Shown here one piece after another: positions 17,229 through 25,138 of a DNA stretch of 26,705 bases (position 1 is the first letter of the stretch; each line of letters begins with the position of its first letter). This stretch comes from Cymbomonas tetramitiformis (Eukaryota > Chlorophyta > Pyramimonadophyceae > Pyramimonadales > Pyramimonadaceae): contig LGRX02029234.1 of NCBI GenBank assembly GCA_001247695.2, positions 1 to 26,705 of the forward strand, in the 5' to 3' direction. The notes below the pieces were generated by a model that was not told where the DNA came from, searched no databases, and saw only the letters and a program-made list of their open reading frames with translations. Made by a program: the position numbers and the translations under genes.

Positions 17229-17936
17229 ATGGCTCTCTACATTGATGATAGTGCGCGTAAGGATTCGATTGTCCTTTTTGAAAAGCTCCCCGGATTGATA
17301 CCGGCAGACGATGACGCAGACAAATATATTCCAAACCCACAAAATCCGGATGACTTTTACAACTATTACGATAACTATGAGAAGGAATTTGAGACTGTAG
17401 GCTACAACGCTAAACGCTTAGGCATCGGGAACGCTCGTTGTGTTGTGCCTGTTTTGGAATCGGTCACGGAAAGTCAAGGGGGCATTCGTCGAAAAACAGT
17501 TGCTCTTAGGCGTTGCAAGGGGCGTTGCAACTCATGGAATATGTTGTGTGGTCCAGCGCATCTGAAAACTTTAACTGACCTGCTTTCGCCTAGTGAACTG
17601 CAACCATTTTATTACGCACTTCACAAAATGCCGTTGCCTGCTATGTACGCTGATAATAGCGACAAGTTATTTCGTGTCGCCAAGCTAAAGCACGAGGCTA
17701 AACTTGGTTTACAAGTGGCAGAAAATGCCGAACTTGCTAGTAACTTAGAAGAGACGGCATTAGAAGAGAAAAATATCGCTTTTGATATGGCACAAGCTGC
17801 CTTAGACAAGATGCGTCTTTCAGCAGCTAATCGTCCAGAGCCTCGCACGTTGTGCTTAAGCCCCCCACCTATGGTTCAACGCATTGAAGTGGCCTCCCCA
17901 CCAAAAGACCCTAACTTAGAGTTGTTACTACTATAG
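17229..17936 (+). CDS. Unrecognised protein in the GC-richer block
   Basis: From the ATG at 17229 the product has 235 residues (MALYIDDSARKDSIVLFEKL). The frame is open further upstream into the repeat array (to 17127) but lacks an ATG there, so 17229 is the likely start. It has an acidic Asp/Tyr-rich segment (NPDDFYNYYDNYEKEF, ~42-57), a basic Cys-containing segment (RRKTVALRRCKGRCNSWN, ~96-113), a predicted helical, Ala/Glu/Leu-rich coiled-coil-like stretch (~155-205) and a Pro-rich tail. I recognise no family. GC content and codon use are like the host-like gene at 2-592 and unlike the viral genes, which suggests host DNA or cargo from another element. The frame is intact. Confidence 0.5.
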   Translation: MALYIDDSARKDSIVLFEKLPGLIPADDDADKYIPNPQNPDDFYNYYDNYEKEFETVGYNAKRLGIGNARCVVPVLESVTESQGGIRRKTVALRRCKGRCNSWNMLCGPAHLKTLTDLLSPSELQPFYYALHKMPLPAMYADNSDKLFRVAKLKHEAKLGLQVAENAELASNLEETALEEKNIAFDMAQAALDKMRLSAANRPEPRTLCLSPPPMVQRIEVASPPKDPNLELLLL

Positions 17937-18182
17937 TACCGACTATAGCGTACCATTTATATAAACAAAATAACTAAATAATAAATACAAGAAATAATTA
18001 CGTAATAAATAGGGAATAAATTACGTGATTAAATGTGAGTACGATAAAAAATAAATAAAAAATCTACAATAAAAAATAAATAAAAAAATCTACAATAAAA
18101 AGATAAAGATAAAATTGAAAGTAAATAAAAAGTAAATTAATTAATGTTTCAATAAGATATATGTTAATTGTTCTTAAATCAT
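17937..18182. other. AT-rich spacer with a tandem repeat
   Basis: No CDS is seen. A 25-26-base unit (A-rich, ending in AAATCTACAAT) is repeated twice at 18046-18096. The shift back to viral composition occurs here, at about 17940, so this may be the inner border of the second element. Confidence 0.45.
18046..18096. repeat. Two-copy 25-bp tandem repeat
   Basis: Copies at 18046-18070 and 18071-18096 differ by one A. Each ends AAATCTACAAT. Confidence 0.75.
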
Positions 18183-18656
18183 TTATTCATCATCACTTTC
18201 TTCATCATCACTTTCTTCATCGTCACTATCAAACACAATACTTTCGGAATCATCGTCTTCGATACTTCTAATCATTAAAGCACATATTAAGGCGTTATGG
18301 ATATCATCGAAGTCAATAGAAATTTTAATATTATATCTTAACATTAAATAGAATAAGTCATCTAACATAACACATAATTCATGACATTCCTCGTTTTGAC
18401 AAAATATAATTATAGCATGTAAATCATCATATTTATCATCAAACAATCTTCTTAAATGCCATTTGTGAATTTCGTACCATTTTTCGACCTTTGAAGTATT
18501 CATATTATAAAGTTGATTCTCAAGGCTTTCATAATATAATTTAAATGAATGTAATAATATCATTTCTTTAAAAACATCTTCCATTTCAAGTTGATGTTTC
18601 ATAAAGTAAATCTTTTCTTGAAGTTCAATTGGAAGGTGATTAAATGTGGTAGTCAT
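18183..18656 (-). CDS. Acidic-tailed protein, module-end type 2, F-box-like N-terminus
   Basis: The product has 157 residues. The N-terminus FNHLPIELQEKIYFMKHQLE has the L-P-x-E-L-x-x-K-I pattern seen at the start of F-box domains and of many algal-virus proteins. The middle is helical with VEKWYEIHKWHLRRLFDD. The C-terminus ends in repeats of Asp-Asp-Glu-Glu-Ser (about 25 acidic residues). It resembles the protein at 15957-16373 in the WYE region and in its acidic end, though similarity is weak. If the F-box reading is right, it could recruit a host ubiquitin ligase; that is inference. Upstream (18657-18748) lies a gap of 92 bases to the fibre gene stop on the same strand. Confidence 0.55.
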   Translation of the reverse strand: MTTTFNHLPIELQEKIYFMKHQLEMEDVFKEMILLHSFKLYYESLENQLYNMNTSKVEKWYEIHKWHLRRLFDDKYDDLHAIIIFCQNEECHELCVMLDDLFYLMLRYNIKISIDFDDIHNALICALMIRSIEDDDSESIVFDSDDEESDDEESDDE

Positions 18657-18748
18657 TCTTGCTTTGTTTACCCTATTGAGTTACACTCTTTAAGTGGATT
18701 TTATTTTTGAGGTTTTTTGTCCCCCTGAAAAACCGAAGAAATTTATTA

Positions 18749-19978
18749 CTAAAAATACGGTATACGTATCAATTCCAATACAAAACGTAAAGTGTTATTT
18801 GCAAATTGTTCACCGGAAATGTCCGTTATTCTTAACTCAACTTCGTCATCAGCTTCAATATAATTTACACTTGAATTTAATGTAAATCTTTTTGCTTTTG
18901 TGGTATTGACCGTTATCGTTGAACATCTTAAAAAATATTCCGTACCAATCTTTGGTTGGATTGAAGTATCGGCGTGTGTTATCTTGAACTTGATATCGTC
19001 TGTACCATCAGTAGCTATAGTAGCAAAATCCAAGTAAATAATGAAACTATCATTAGGAAATTGAATGGTTCGTATATTTTCATTTCCGTGTGCTGAAAGC
19101 GTAGTTACTCTTGAAATTTCTTCATAATTCAATTCTTTATTTACTTTCAAAATATTTATATCCGCGAAAGGAGTTTGAACAGTATCAGCTTTTATTAAAT
19201 TAGCACCTCGGATATCACCTAACATATTAATTCTAAAAAATGCATTTGATGGTATATCAGGGCGTTTTCGAAACTGCAAAGCATACACTGAATCAACTGC
19301 TGCTTCATCAACCAGTGATGTATTCAAATCTATAAATGTTGAATTAGCAGATTTTGGCCCTTGTAATTCTAAATTTGTCTTGGAACCTAATTGTGCATTA
19401 ATTATAATATTATTGCATTCTATATCATTACATCCTATTATATCACCTTTCATATTGATACTAAAAAATTTAGGTACAGCTGAATCAGGTTTCGTTTGAA
19501 AATTTATAAAATATATCGTTGAAACTCTCGATAAATCTACACCTGAGGTATTTAAACTTATGAAACTATTACCTGATGTTTTATTTCCAAATAAATCAAG
19601 ATTTGTGGTATTATCTGGTGCGACCAGTTCTGTTTTTCCATTGATTTTTGCATCAACGTTTACTATCAAACCGAAAGTTGTATTTACTTGCAGTTCACTG
19701 CCTGTAACGATTATAACACTATTATCAGTTCCATCCTTCAATTCAATTTGTGCCTTTCCATTATTTAAAATATTTTTCAAATATCGAAAATTTATAATTG
19801 AAGTATTCAAAACGTCTCTGCCGTATAAATTGTTTACGTATACGTCACCAACGGTCCTTTCTATATCATTACCACCGGGTAGGTTTTGCCACTTAGTAGA
19901 CCCCCCGGTAGGAGCATTTCCATTAACCGTATCACATTGTATATTTTTACAAACAATATCATTTCCAAAAGAAGACAT
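18749..19978 (-). CDS. Second large fibre-like protein, module B only
   Basis: The product has 409 residues and begins MSSFGNDIVCKNIQCDTVNG, sharing the MSSFGN start with four other proteins here. Two similar blocks of ~75 residues can be seen (around KTNLDLFGNKTSGNSFISLN in one and KTNLELQGPKSANSTFIDLN in the other, each followed by VD/YF or VY-x-x-x-F-x-x-x-P-D and F-x-I-N-M-x-G-D-I), so the middle is an internal duplication. The C-terminal ~110 residues form a beta-rich domain ending RFVLELIRIPYF. It has no counterpart in module A. Fibre role is inferred from the shared N-terminus, the repeat design and the adjacent fibre gene. Confidence 0.65.
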   Translation of the reverse strand: MSSFGNDIVCKNIQCDTVNGNAPTGGSTKWQNLPGGNDIERTVGDVYVNNLYGRDVLNTSIINFRYLKNILNNGKAQIELKDGTDNSVIIVTGSELQVNTTFGLIVNVDAKINGKTELVAPDNTTNLDLFGNKTSGNSFISLNTSGVDLSRVSTIYFINFQTKPDSAVPKFFSINMKGDIIGCNDIECNNIIINAQLGSKTNLELQGPKSANSTFIDLNTSLVDEAAVDSVYALQFRKRPDIPSNAFFRINMLGDIRGANLIKADTVQTPFADINILKVNKELNYEEISRVTTLSAHGNENIRTIQFPNDSFIIYLDFATIATDGTDDIKFKITHADTSIQPKIGTEYFLRCSTITVNTTKAKRFTLNSSVNYIEADDEVELRITDISGEQFANNTLRFVLELIRIPYF

Positions 19979-20001
19979 CTGATATATATATATATATTAA
20001 A
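19979..20001 (-). promoter_or_regulatory. TATA-like spacer before second fibre gene
   Basis: The 23 bases between two fibre genes consist mainly of (AT)n (TATATATATATATATC on the minus strand) and end three bases before the ATG. Confidence 0.4.
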
Positions 20002-21801
20002 TCACAATTTAAAATCAGGTTTAATCCAAACCAATAATCCTGAACCCGAGATTGTTATAACTTTACTTTCCATACACACACCGATAATTCCAACATTATT
20101 GGTAGTAATTTGTGAAGAATTGACTGAACCTCCCGCGGCACAACCCAACATTTGACCTTTGACATAACTTCCATCAATAGCTTTGCAAGTTGTAAAACCT
20201 TTTGTGCAAACAAAACAAGAATTTCCGGTTGTTGAATTTTGAACACAAACTCCAATAGGCATACAATTTTGATTAGATTGACTTGCCGAAGCTGCATATA
20301 TTTTTACACCATTTACATCTGAAAAATCATCAGAAAATTGAACAATATCTCCAGCATTTATTGTAGCTCCGGTATTATTTACAAAAGTGAATACATCACC
20401 TGTATGAGGAACCGGACTTGTGGGTAATGTTGCCGAATATGCATTTGTCAAACCTGTCAAAGGAATTCCTGAGGTCGTCAATGATGATGTTGGCGTTGTA
20501 TACGCCCAGTCTATGCTACTTACAAGTCGTATAGCACTACAATCCAAATCTCCGCTTAAATTAATGTTATTTCCAGAATTACCGACAGCCAAAACTTGAC
20601 TTAATGAACCAATACTTCCAGAATTTATTGCACCGGTTCTAACTTCATTTGATGCAGAATCATAATATAATTGTAAACTTTCAAAGCTAACATCAGGACT
20701 TGCTCGGATAGGTCTAATATAACAAGAATTATTTACCCCAGCATTAAGTTCAAGACCGCTTGCGTTCAAAATTATTGTATTATCAATAGCCGTAGCACTT
20801 TGTGAAGAATTTTGACCGCTCAAAGCACCAATATTAATAGAATTCTCGCCAGCCAAATATTCACCCGCGAATTTTCCAATATTGACTGAATTCACGGAAG
20901 CAAAGCTTTGCCCAGCGTCGTCCCCAACGTTCACGACGAAAGCATTACATTGATTGTTGCCGGCCCCGCTGCCTATGCATATTGAATCGTTCAAACAATT
21001 AAAAGCCCCACTATTTCTGCCTATCAAAACCGAACGGTTTGCATTTGGAAAACCGTCATTTTGAGTCGATTCGCCAATAGAGACCAACCCGTTACCCGCT
21101 GTACCCGCTTTAATTCTAAATAAATTTCCATCACATTCTTCTTGATTTATTATAAGTTTTCCGGTTCCCGTAAAAGAAATATCATTTGTGGTAGTTGTAC
21201 TTCCTTGGTCGGTAACAGATTGTAAATTTTGGTTAGCCCCGGAAGGCAAGTTTTGAAGCAAAGAACCGTCACCAATAAATTTTCCAGAATTCAAAGTGAT
21301 ATCACCGGTGTTTAAAATCAGAGGACCATCATTAAGGAGCACACCTGCTCCAAGTGGTTCTACATTCAATGTGGTTTGCATAAATGACCATTCATTTATA
21401 CCATTGTCTCCTATTTTCAATCTTGTTTGAGGAACAGGGTCTAAAGAATTAATTTCAAAAGAACTATCAAGTTCATCCAAACCTATAGAGAATTTTGATT
21501 TACTTGCAGGATTGTTCAAAATGAAATCATAAAAATTGATATTATTAACCAAATTTAAATCACCATCAGTTTGTAATTTCATGAATTCTCTTTGATTATT
21601 CACATCAGAATTATCAATAAAATCAATATCATTTTGATATAAAAAATCTGAAGCCATATGAATTGTTTGACAAGGGTTTGAATTATCACCTATTTGATTT
21701 ACATTTATTTGATTAATTGTTAAAGGGTCAGGAACATTTGTAGATGGAGTTTGTTTACCATTAAATGTACTTGCAACTACATTATTTCCAAATGAAGACA
21801 T
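20002..21801 (-). CDS. Large fibre protein, copy B, full length
   Basis: The product has 599 residues and begins MSSFGNNVVASTFNGKQTP. Residues ~20-180 are nearly the same as in copy A. FIGDGSLLQNLPSG (~173-186) is a fibre-type motif. YadA-like repeats follow (SVLIGRNSGAF, SICIGSGAGNN, VVNVGDDAGQS, SVNIGKFAGEY, SINIGALSGQN). The last ~150 residues form a separate domain with several Cys (SCFVCTKGFTTCK, MLGCAAGG, IIGVCMES) and a hydrophobic end (LLVWIKPDFKL); this is the part missing from copy A. It probably forms a trimeric spike with a distal binding domain. The gene is followed after 23 bases by the second fibre gene. Confidence 0.8.
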   Translation of the reverse strand: MSSFGNNVVASTFNGKQTPSTNVPDPLTINQINVNQIGDNSNPCQTIHMASDFLYQNDIDFIDNSDVNNQREFMKLQTDGDLNLVNNINFYDFILNNPASKSKFSIGLDELDSSFEINSLDPVPQTRLKIGDNGINEWSFMQTTLNVEPLGAGVLLNDGPLILNTGDITLNSGKFIGDGSLLQNLPSGANQNLQSVTDQGSTTTTNDISFTGTGKLIINQEECDGNLFRIKAGTAGNGLVSIGESTQNDGFPNANRSVLIGRNSGAFNCLNDSICIGSGAGNNQCNAFVVNVGDDAGQSFASVNSVNIGKFAGEYLAGENSINIGALSGQNSSQSATAIDNTIILNASGLELNAGVNNSCYIRPIRASPDVSFESLQLYYDSASNEVRTGAINSGSIGSLSQVLAVGNSGNNINLSGDLDCSAIRLVSSIDWAYTTPTSSLTTSGIPLTGLTNAYSATLPTSPVPHTGDVFTFVNNTGATINAGDIVQFSDDFSDVNGVKIYAASASQSNQNCMPIGVCVQNSTTGNSCFVCTKGFTTCKAIDGSYVKGQMLGCAAGGSVNSSQITTNNVGIIGVCMESKVITISGSGLLVWIKPDFKL

Positions 21802-21827
21802 TATATATTATACATTTATTTATTATT
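21802..21827 (-). promoter_or_regulatory. TATA-like spacer before fibre B
   Basis: The minus strand reads ATAAATGTATAATATATA directly before the ATG at 21801. The spacer is only 26 bases long. Confidence 0.35.
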
Positions 21828-22190
21828 TTATGATTCAGGAGGAGGAATTGATGCCATTTTCATAAAAATCTGAGCTGGTGCAGTACCACCCGCACTTCTA
21901 TACCCATACAATCCATTGACGGGGACAATATTATTATTTGGCGGTGTGTTTGCGGCACCGGTTATAACAGGTAATCCAGCTATACGAACTTTGCATTTAT
22001 CAGTTAATGCAGCCATATTGAGATAAACAACACCAGGGTCGTTGCTTTGAGAACCATCGATATCCATCATGATATCAGCTCCAACCATTTGTAAGGTTGT
22101 TCTTGTTGTTTTATCTTTAGCACCAATAAACACACCGTTATTTACTTTGATATTCTTATCTAAAACAAAATCATTTCCGAATGAAGACAT
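21828..22190 (-). CDS. Short fibre/spike-like protein with MSSFGN start, copy B
   Basis: The product has 120 residues and begins MSSFGNDFVLDKNIKVNNG. It matches copy A (5417-5758) almost residue for residue up to about position 60 (GADIMMDIDGSQSNDPG), then diverges, with a Gly/Ala-rich segment (YGYRSAGGTAPAQIF) and a Pro-rich tail (SIPPPES). The strand pattern suggests a small beta-structured spike. The spacing to both neighbours is 26 bases, and the order is the same as in module A. Confidence 0.7.
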   Translation of the reverse strand: MSSFGNDFVLDKNIKVNNGVFIGAKDKTTRTTLQMVGADIMMDIDGSQSNDPGVVYLNMAALTDKCKVRIAGLPVITGAANTPPNNNIVPVNGLYGYRSAGGTAPAQIFMKMASIPPPES

Positions 22191-22216
22191 TATATACTAT
22201 ATCCTATAATTTAATT
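22191..22216 (-). promoter_or_regulatory. TATA-like spacer before short fibre B
   Basis: The minus strand reads TATAGGATATAGTATATA right before the ATG at 22190. Confidence 0.35.
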
Positions 22217-22534
22217 TTATTTCACAAAGAATGTCGGAGCCAAAGGTGCCAGTTTATTGTTTAATGGATGAATATTGGGAAATGAAAACATAGCATTTTG
22301 TTTTGTAATTTTATCACCGTGTCCTAATGTATACGATTTGAAACCTGACATAGGGTCTACATTAGAAACTCTTGCCGGTGGTCGCAAATCTTGTATTGTT
22401 TTACATGGAACAATCATCATCGAAGAACTTCGAAAGCCTGAATTTAACATCATATTTGGTAATTTAACATCGACTTTTCCTAATGGTTTATTTCCTAAGT
22501 TTGAAGCAAAAATTTGTCCCGCTTGTTCAGCCAT
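22217..22534 (-). CDS. Small conserved structural-module protein, copy B
   Basis: The product has 105 residues from the ATG at 22534 (MAEQAGQIFASNLGNKPLGK). An upstream TTG in frame was not chosen. The core (SGFRSSSMMIVPCKTIQDL, then PPARVSNVDPMSGFKSYTLG) is practically the same as in copy A, including the single conserved Cys. No family is recognised. Because it is more conserved than the MCP, it likely contacts several partners in the virion. Confidence 0.75.
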   Translation of the reverse strand: MAEQAGQIFASNLGNKPLGKVDVKLPNMMLNSGFRSSSMMIVPCKTIQDLRPPARVSNVDPMSGFKSYTLGHGDKITKQNAMFSFPNIHPLNNKLAPLAPTFFVK

Positions 22535-22564
22535 AATTATATACAATTACAATTAAATTAGTTT
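22535..22564 (-). promoter_or_regulatory. Spacer before 105-aa gene, module B
   Basis: A 30-base AT-rich gap after the MCP stop. The minus strand reads AATTGTAATTGTATATAATT before the ATG. Confidence 0.3.
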
Positions 22565-23911
22565 TTATACAACCACTTCAATCATTCTTCCCATACCAAT
22601 ACGAATGATACTTGTACATTGTGCAATAATAAATGTTTCGTTATTCGTCAAAGGTGTTTGAAGTGGGTCTGCGGTTGATGATTTTTGAGTTTGAAGAAAG
22701 AATGAAGAATTCAAACCCCGGGTATCTATTCCACTACAATTACGAGGTCCCATACCTGGCATAGGCATATTTAATCGAAGCATAGCAGTCCAATAAGAAT
22801 TGTACCAATTATCTAAAGAATTAACTTTACAACCTGAATCGTCAGAATAATTATCAGCTTTACCAATAGTGACCAAGTTAAAAGCATCGAAAGGGGTGGC
22901 ACGATAATTAGGATAATAAATTGAATTGACATTATATTGCCAAGATTGAATGTCTCCGGAATAAAATCTAAAATAACTTGGAACGAAAGTAGCACCTATT
23001 TTATTATCAATTTTATGCAAACCTTCATTAACAGAACTGTAATTTGAAGGCCTTTGAACAGCGTATAACATATCCAAAGATTGTGCCGACAAAGAGAATC
23101 GATTCGATTTAGTCATTTCCGTTTGAGTATCTTGAAAGGTAAAATAATTAGTGAAAGGCATCTCAATATAAGAATCTTCTTTTAGTTTTCTTTCGACAGC
23201 ACTATCGTAAACACCATTTGAAAATGTAATTGTTTCAATTGTAAAATGCAAATCAGTCAATTTCCATGTCGCTTTTGCAGCAAGTTCGGCAGCCGCGGTT
23301 CCATTAAATCCATTTCCGGCTCCTAAGGACTTTTGGTACGCTCCAAGAACTTCCGGACCATGCATGAAGAAACGAATTTGGACACTAGGAAGTAACGCAG
23401 TATCCAGGTAGTCAGGTGAAGATTCCCCTATAAATTGTAGGAAATTATTCAAAATATATGGTCTTTCTTCTTGATAATAATTATCGGTATTAACATTTAT
23501 TTCTTGATTTTTCAAAACTCTTTGATAAGATACTTCTTTATTCAACGTTGTTTTAAGATTGTCCAAAACCGCTGATACCGTTGAATATTGACTCATGCCA
23601 CTCGAAATAGCTATTCCACCGCTGTATATTTCTACACGAGAAATCAATTTTTCGATTCCATTTGGCAAAGTTGTGATAACTAAATCAGGTTGGGTTGCGG
23701 CGTCCGTACAAGCTATGGCAGGATTGTTAGCACGACCTTTACAATGCATACTTAAACTTTTCAAATTACACAAAACATTAACTGGAAGATTCAAAGTTAT
23801 AACACCGTAAGGATTTACTTCGGTCAAGTTTGTCGTTTCAAGACGAAAATACTGAGTACTATATCCACTTAGTTTTTGAAGTCCAAATGCAAGACTATAT
23901 GGTAAAGACAT
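22565..23911 (-). CDS. MCP: Major capsid protein, double jelly-roll type, copy B
   Basis: The product has 448 residues and starts MSLPYSLAFGLQKLSGYSTQ. All blocks noted in copy A are present (ITTLPNGIEKLI, RPYILNNFLQFIGE, IQIRFFMHGPEVLG, RIGMGRMIEVVV). Substitutions are spread over the whole length, many conservative, with the largest change near residues 395-430 (NMPMPGMGPRNCSGIDT). The frame is intact, which together with many silent differences argues that both copies have been under selection. Whether the two MCPs build one mixed shell or belong to two viruses cannot be told from sequence alone. Confidence 0.9.
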   Translation of the reverse strand: MSLPYSLAFGLQKLSGYSTQYFRLETTNLTEVNPYGVITLNLPVNVLCNLKSLSMHCKGRANNPAIACTDAATQPDLVITTLPNGIEKLISRVEIYSGGIAISSGMSQYSTVSAVLDNLKTTLNKEVSYQRVLKNQEINVNTDNYYQEERPYILNNFLQFIGESSPDYLDTALLPSVQIRFFMHGPEVLGAYQKSLGAGNGFNGTAAAELAAKATWKLTDLHFTIETITFSNGVYDSAVERKLKEDSYIEMPFTNYFTFQDTQTEMTKSNRFSLSAQSLDMLYAVQRPSNYSSVNEGLHKIDNKIGATFVPSYFRFYSGDIQSWQYNVNSIYYPNYRATPFDAFNLVTIGKADNYSDDSGCKVNSLDNWYNSYWTAMLRLNMPMPGMGPRNCSGIDTRGLNSSFFLQTQKSSTADPLQTPLTNNETFIIAQCTSIIRIGMGRMIEVVV

Positions 23912-23937
23912 TTTTCTATAATATATATAATATAATT
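23912..23937 (-). promoter_or_regulatory. TATA-like element before MCP B
   Basis: The minus strand reads ATTATATTATATATATTATA, six bases before the MCP B ATG. This matches the element before MCP A in type and place. Confidence 0.4.
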
Positions 23938-24921
23938 TTAATTCACATATTCTTTTAATTTCAAAGATAATGCATAGTTTATAGATTGTTCATTTCCATT
24001 TCGGGAAACGGCTGTAGGAATTAGTCTGGATTTATTATCGGTAATTGAAATTCGTAATTGAGAAAATTGAGAAGCTTGCACATCGATAGAAAAGTTTTCA
24101 TCATAATCTAAATAAGTAATAAATTGATTAGTTAAATCTGACGGTAACAATATTTTCCCTAAAATGTCACTACTAATGATTTGATTTTCTTTAAAATTAT
24201 TAGAAAGATTTGTGCTTTGTAAATTATTTGTGGGCAACGTAGTAATTCTTAAATAAATAGCATCGTTGGTTTGTAAATTACCGGGGAATTTGGAAATAAA
24301 TACTTCATCTACGGTTCCGATATCGAACAAATCTTCAATCTGTGAAATGTTTGTAAGACCAGCAAATGATTTGTTTGTTTGTCCCCCTAATATTTGGTCG
24401 ACATCGTTATACTTTCCTGGTGAATTAAAGATATCATTCAATGCATCATCTAATGGACTGCCAGGCACTGCTTGGAAATCATTAGTTATTGAAAATGCAA
24501 CAAATTTAATATTGGGAGCAGGTTTACTAAGTGTAATAGTGAAATGTCCAGAAATGGCATCGTAAGTAACATCAACGCTATCCGCAGGTTTTGCAAACCC
24601 AAAGTTGTCGACAAGAACATCTAAAATAATCGTTTCTAAAATAGTTTTAATATCATCTAAATCTGTATAATTTCCATCAGGTATTCGACATTCATACAAA
24701 TCATCAGAAGTCGTATTAGCTATATAGAAAATTCCGTTATATTCATTGATGGTATACCAAGTCTTTGCAGCCGAAAAACTGTTTACAATTATCTTCAATT
24801 TGTTTGTATTTTTATAGTTTGTTAATTGTGTTGGTATATTGATATTGATAATTCTGGAATCACCAAACGATGAAAGGGCTTCACTTGATAAATAAAGTGT
24901 ACGTTCAGATATTACACTCAT
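23938..24921 (-). CDS. Putative penton / minor capsid protein, copy B
   Basis: The product has 327 residues, the same length as copy A, and starts MSVISERTLYLSSEALSSFG. It shares NKLKIIVNSFSAAKTWYTIN, CRIPDGNYTDLDD, FQAVPGSPLDDALNDIFNSP and ITDNKSRLIPTA with copy A. The region around residues 195-215 differs most. A single jelly-roll penton role is inferred from resemblance to PLV pentons and from the position before the MCP. The gene start overlaps the 77-aa gene by 17 bases. Confidence 0.65.
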   Translation of the reverse strand: MSVISERTLYLSSEALSSFGDSRIININIPTQLTNYKNTNKLKIIVNSFSAAKTWYTINEYNGIFYIANTTSDDLYECRIPDGNYTDLDDIKTILETIILDVLVDNFGFAKPADSVDVTYDAISGHFTITLSKPAPNIKFVAFSITNDFQAVPGSPLDDALNDIFNSPGKYNDVDQILGGQTNKSFAGLTNISQIEDLFDIGTVDEVFISKFPGNLQTNDAIYLRITTLPTNNLQSTNLSNNFKENQIISSDILGKILLPSDLTNQFITYLDYDENFSIDVQASQFSQLRISITDNKSRLIPTAVSRNGNEQSINYALSLKLKEYVN

Positions 24922-25138
24922 GACTATCTCTATTTATAATATCAATATAGTTTTTATTCATTTCAATATCTTCCTTTGAATCTCTATTCAATGGTAAAGG
25001 TAATTCAATATTTCCATTATACATATCGTCATATAGTTTTGGTCTTTTGATATAATCATCAACAATCAATTCAATATGAAATGTGGATAAATCAGGGTAC
25101 AAAATCTGAGCATTTTTGATTAAGTGTTCACGTTCCAT
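24905..25138 (-). CDS. Small conserved protein between lipase and penton genes, copy B
   Basis: The product has 77 residues (MEREHLIKNAQILYPDLSTF). It matches copy A (2479-2715) over its whole length with one residue fewer. It ends INRDSHECNI, where copy A has LNRDTNESNI. It overlaps the lipase by 11 bases and the penton gene by 17, exactly as in module A. The family is not recognised. Confidence 0.75.
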   Translation of the reverse strand: MEREHLIKNAQILYPDLSTFHIELIVDDYIKRPKLYDDMYNGNIELPLPLNRDSKEDIEMNKNYIDIINRDSHECNI

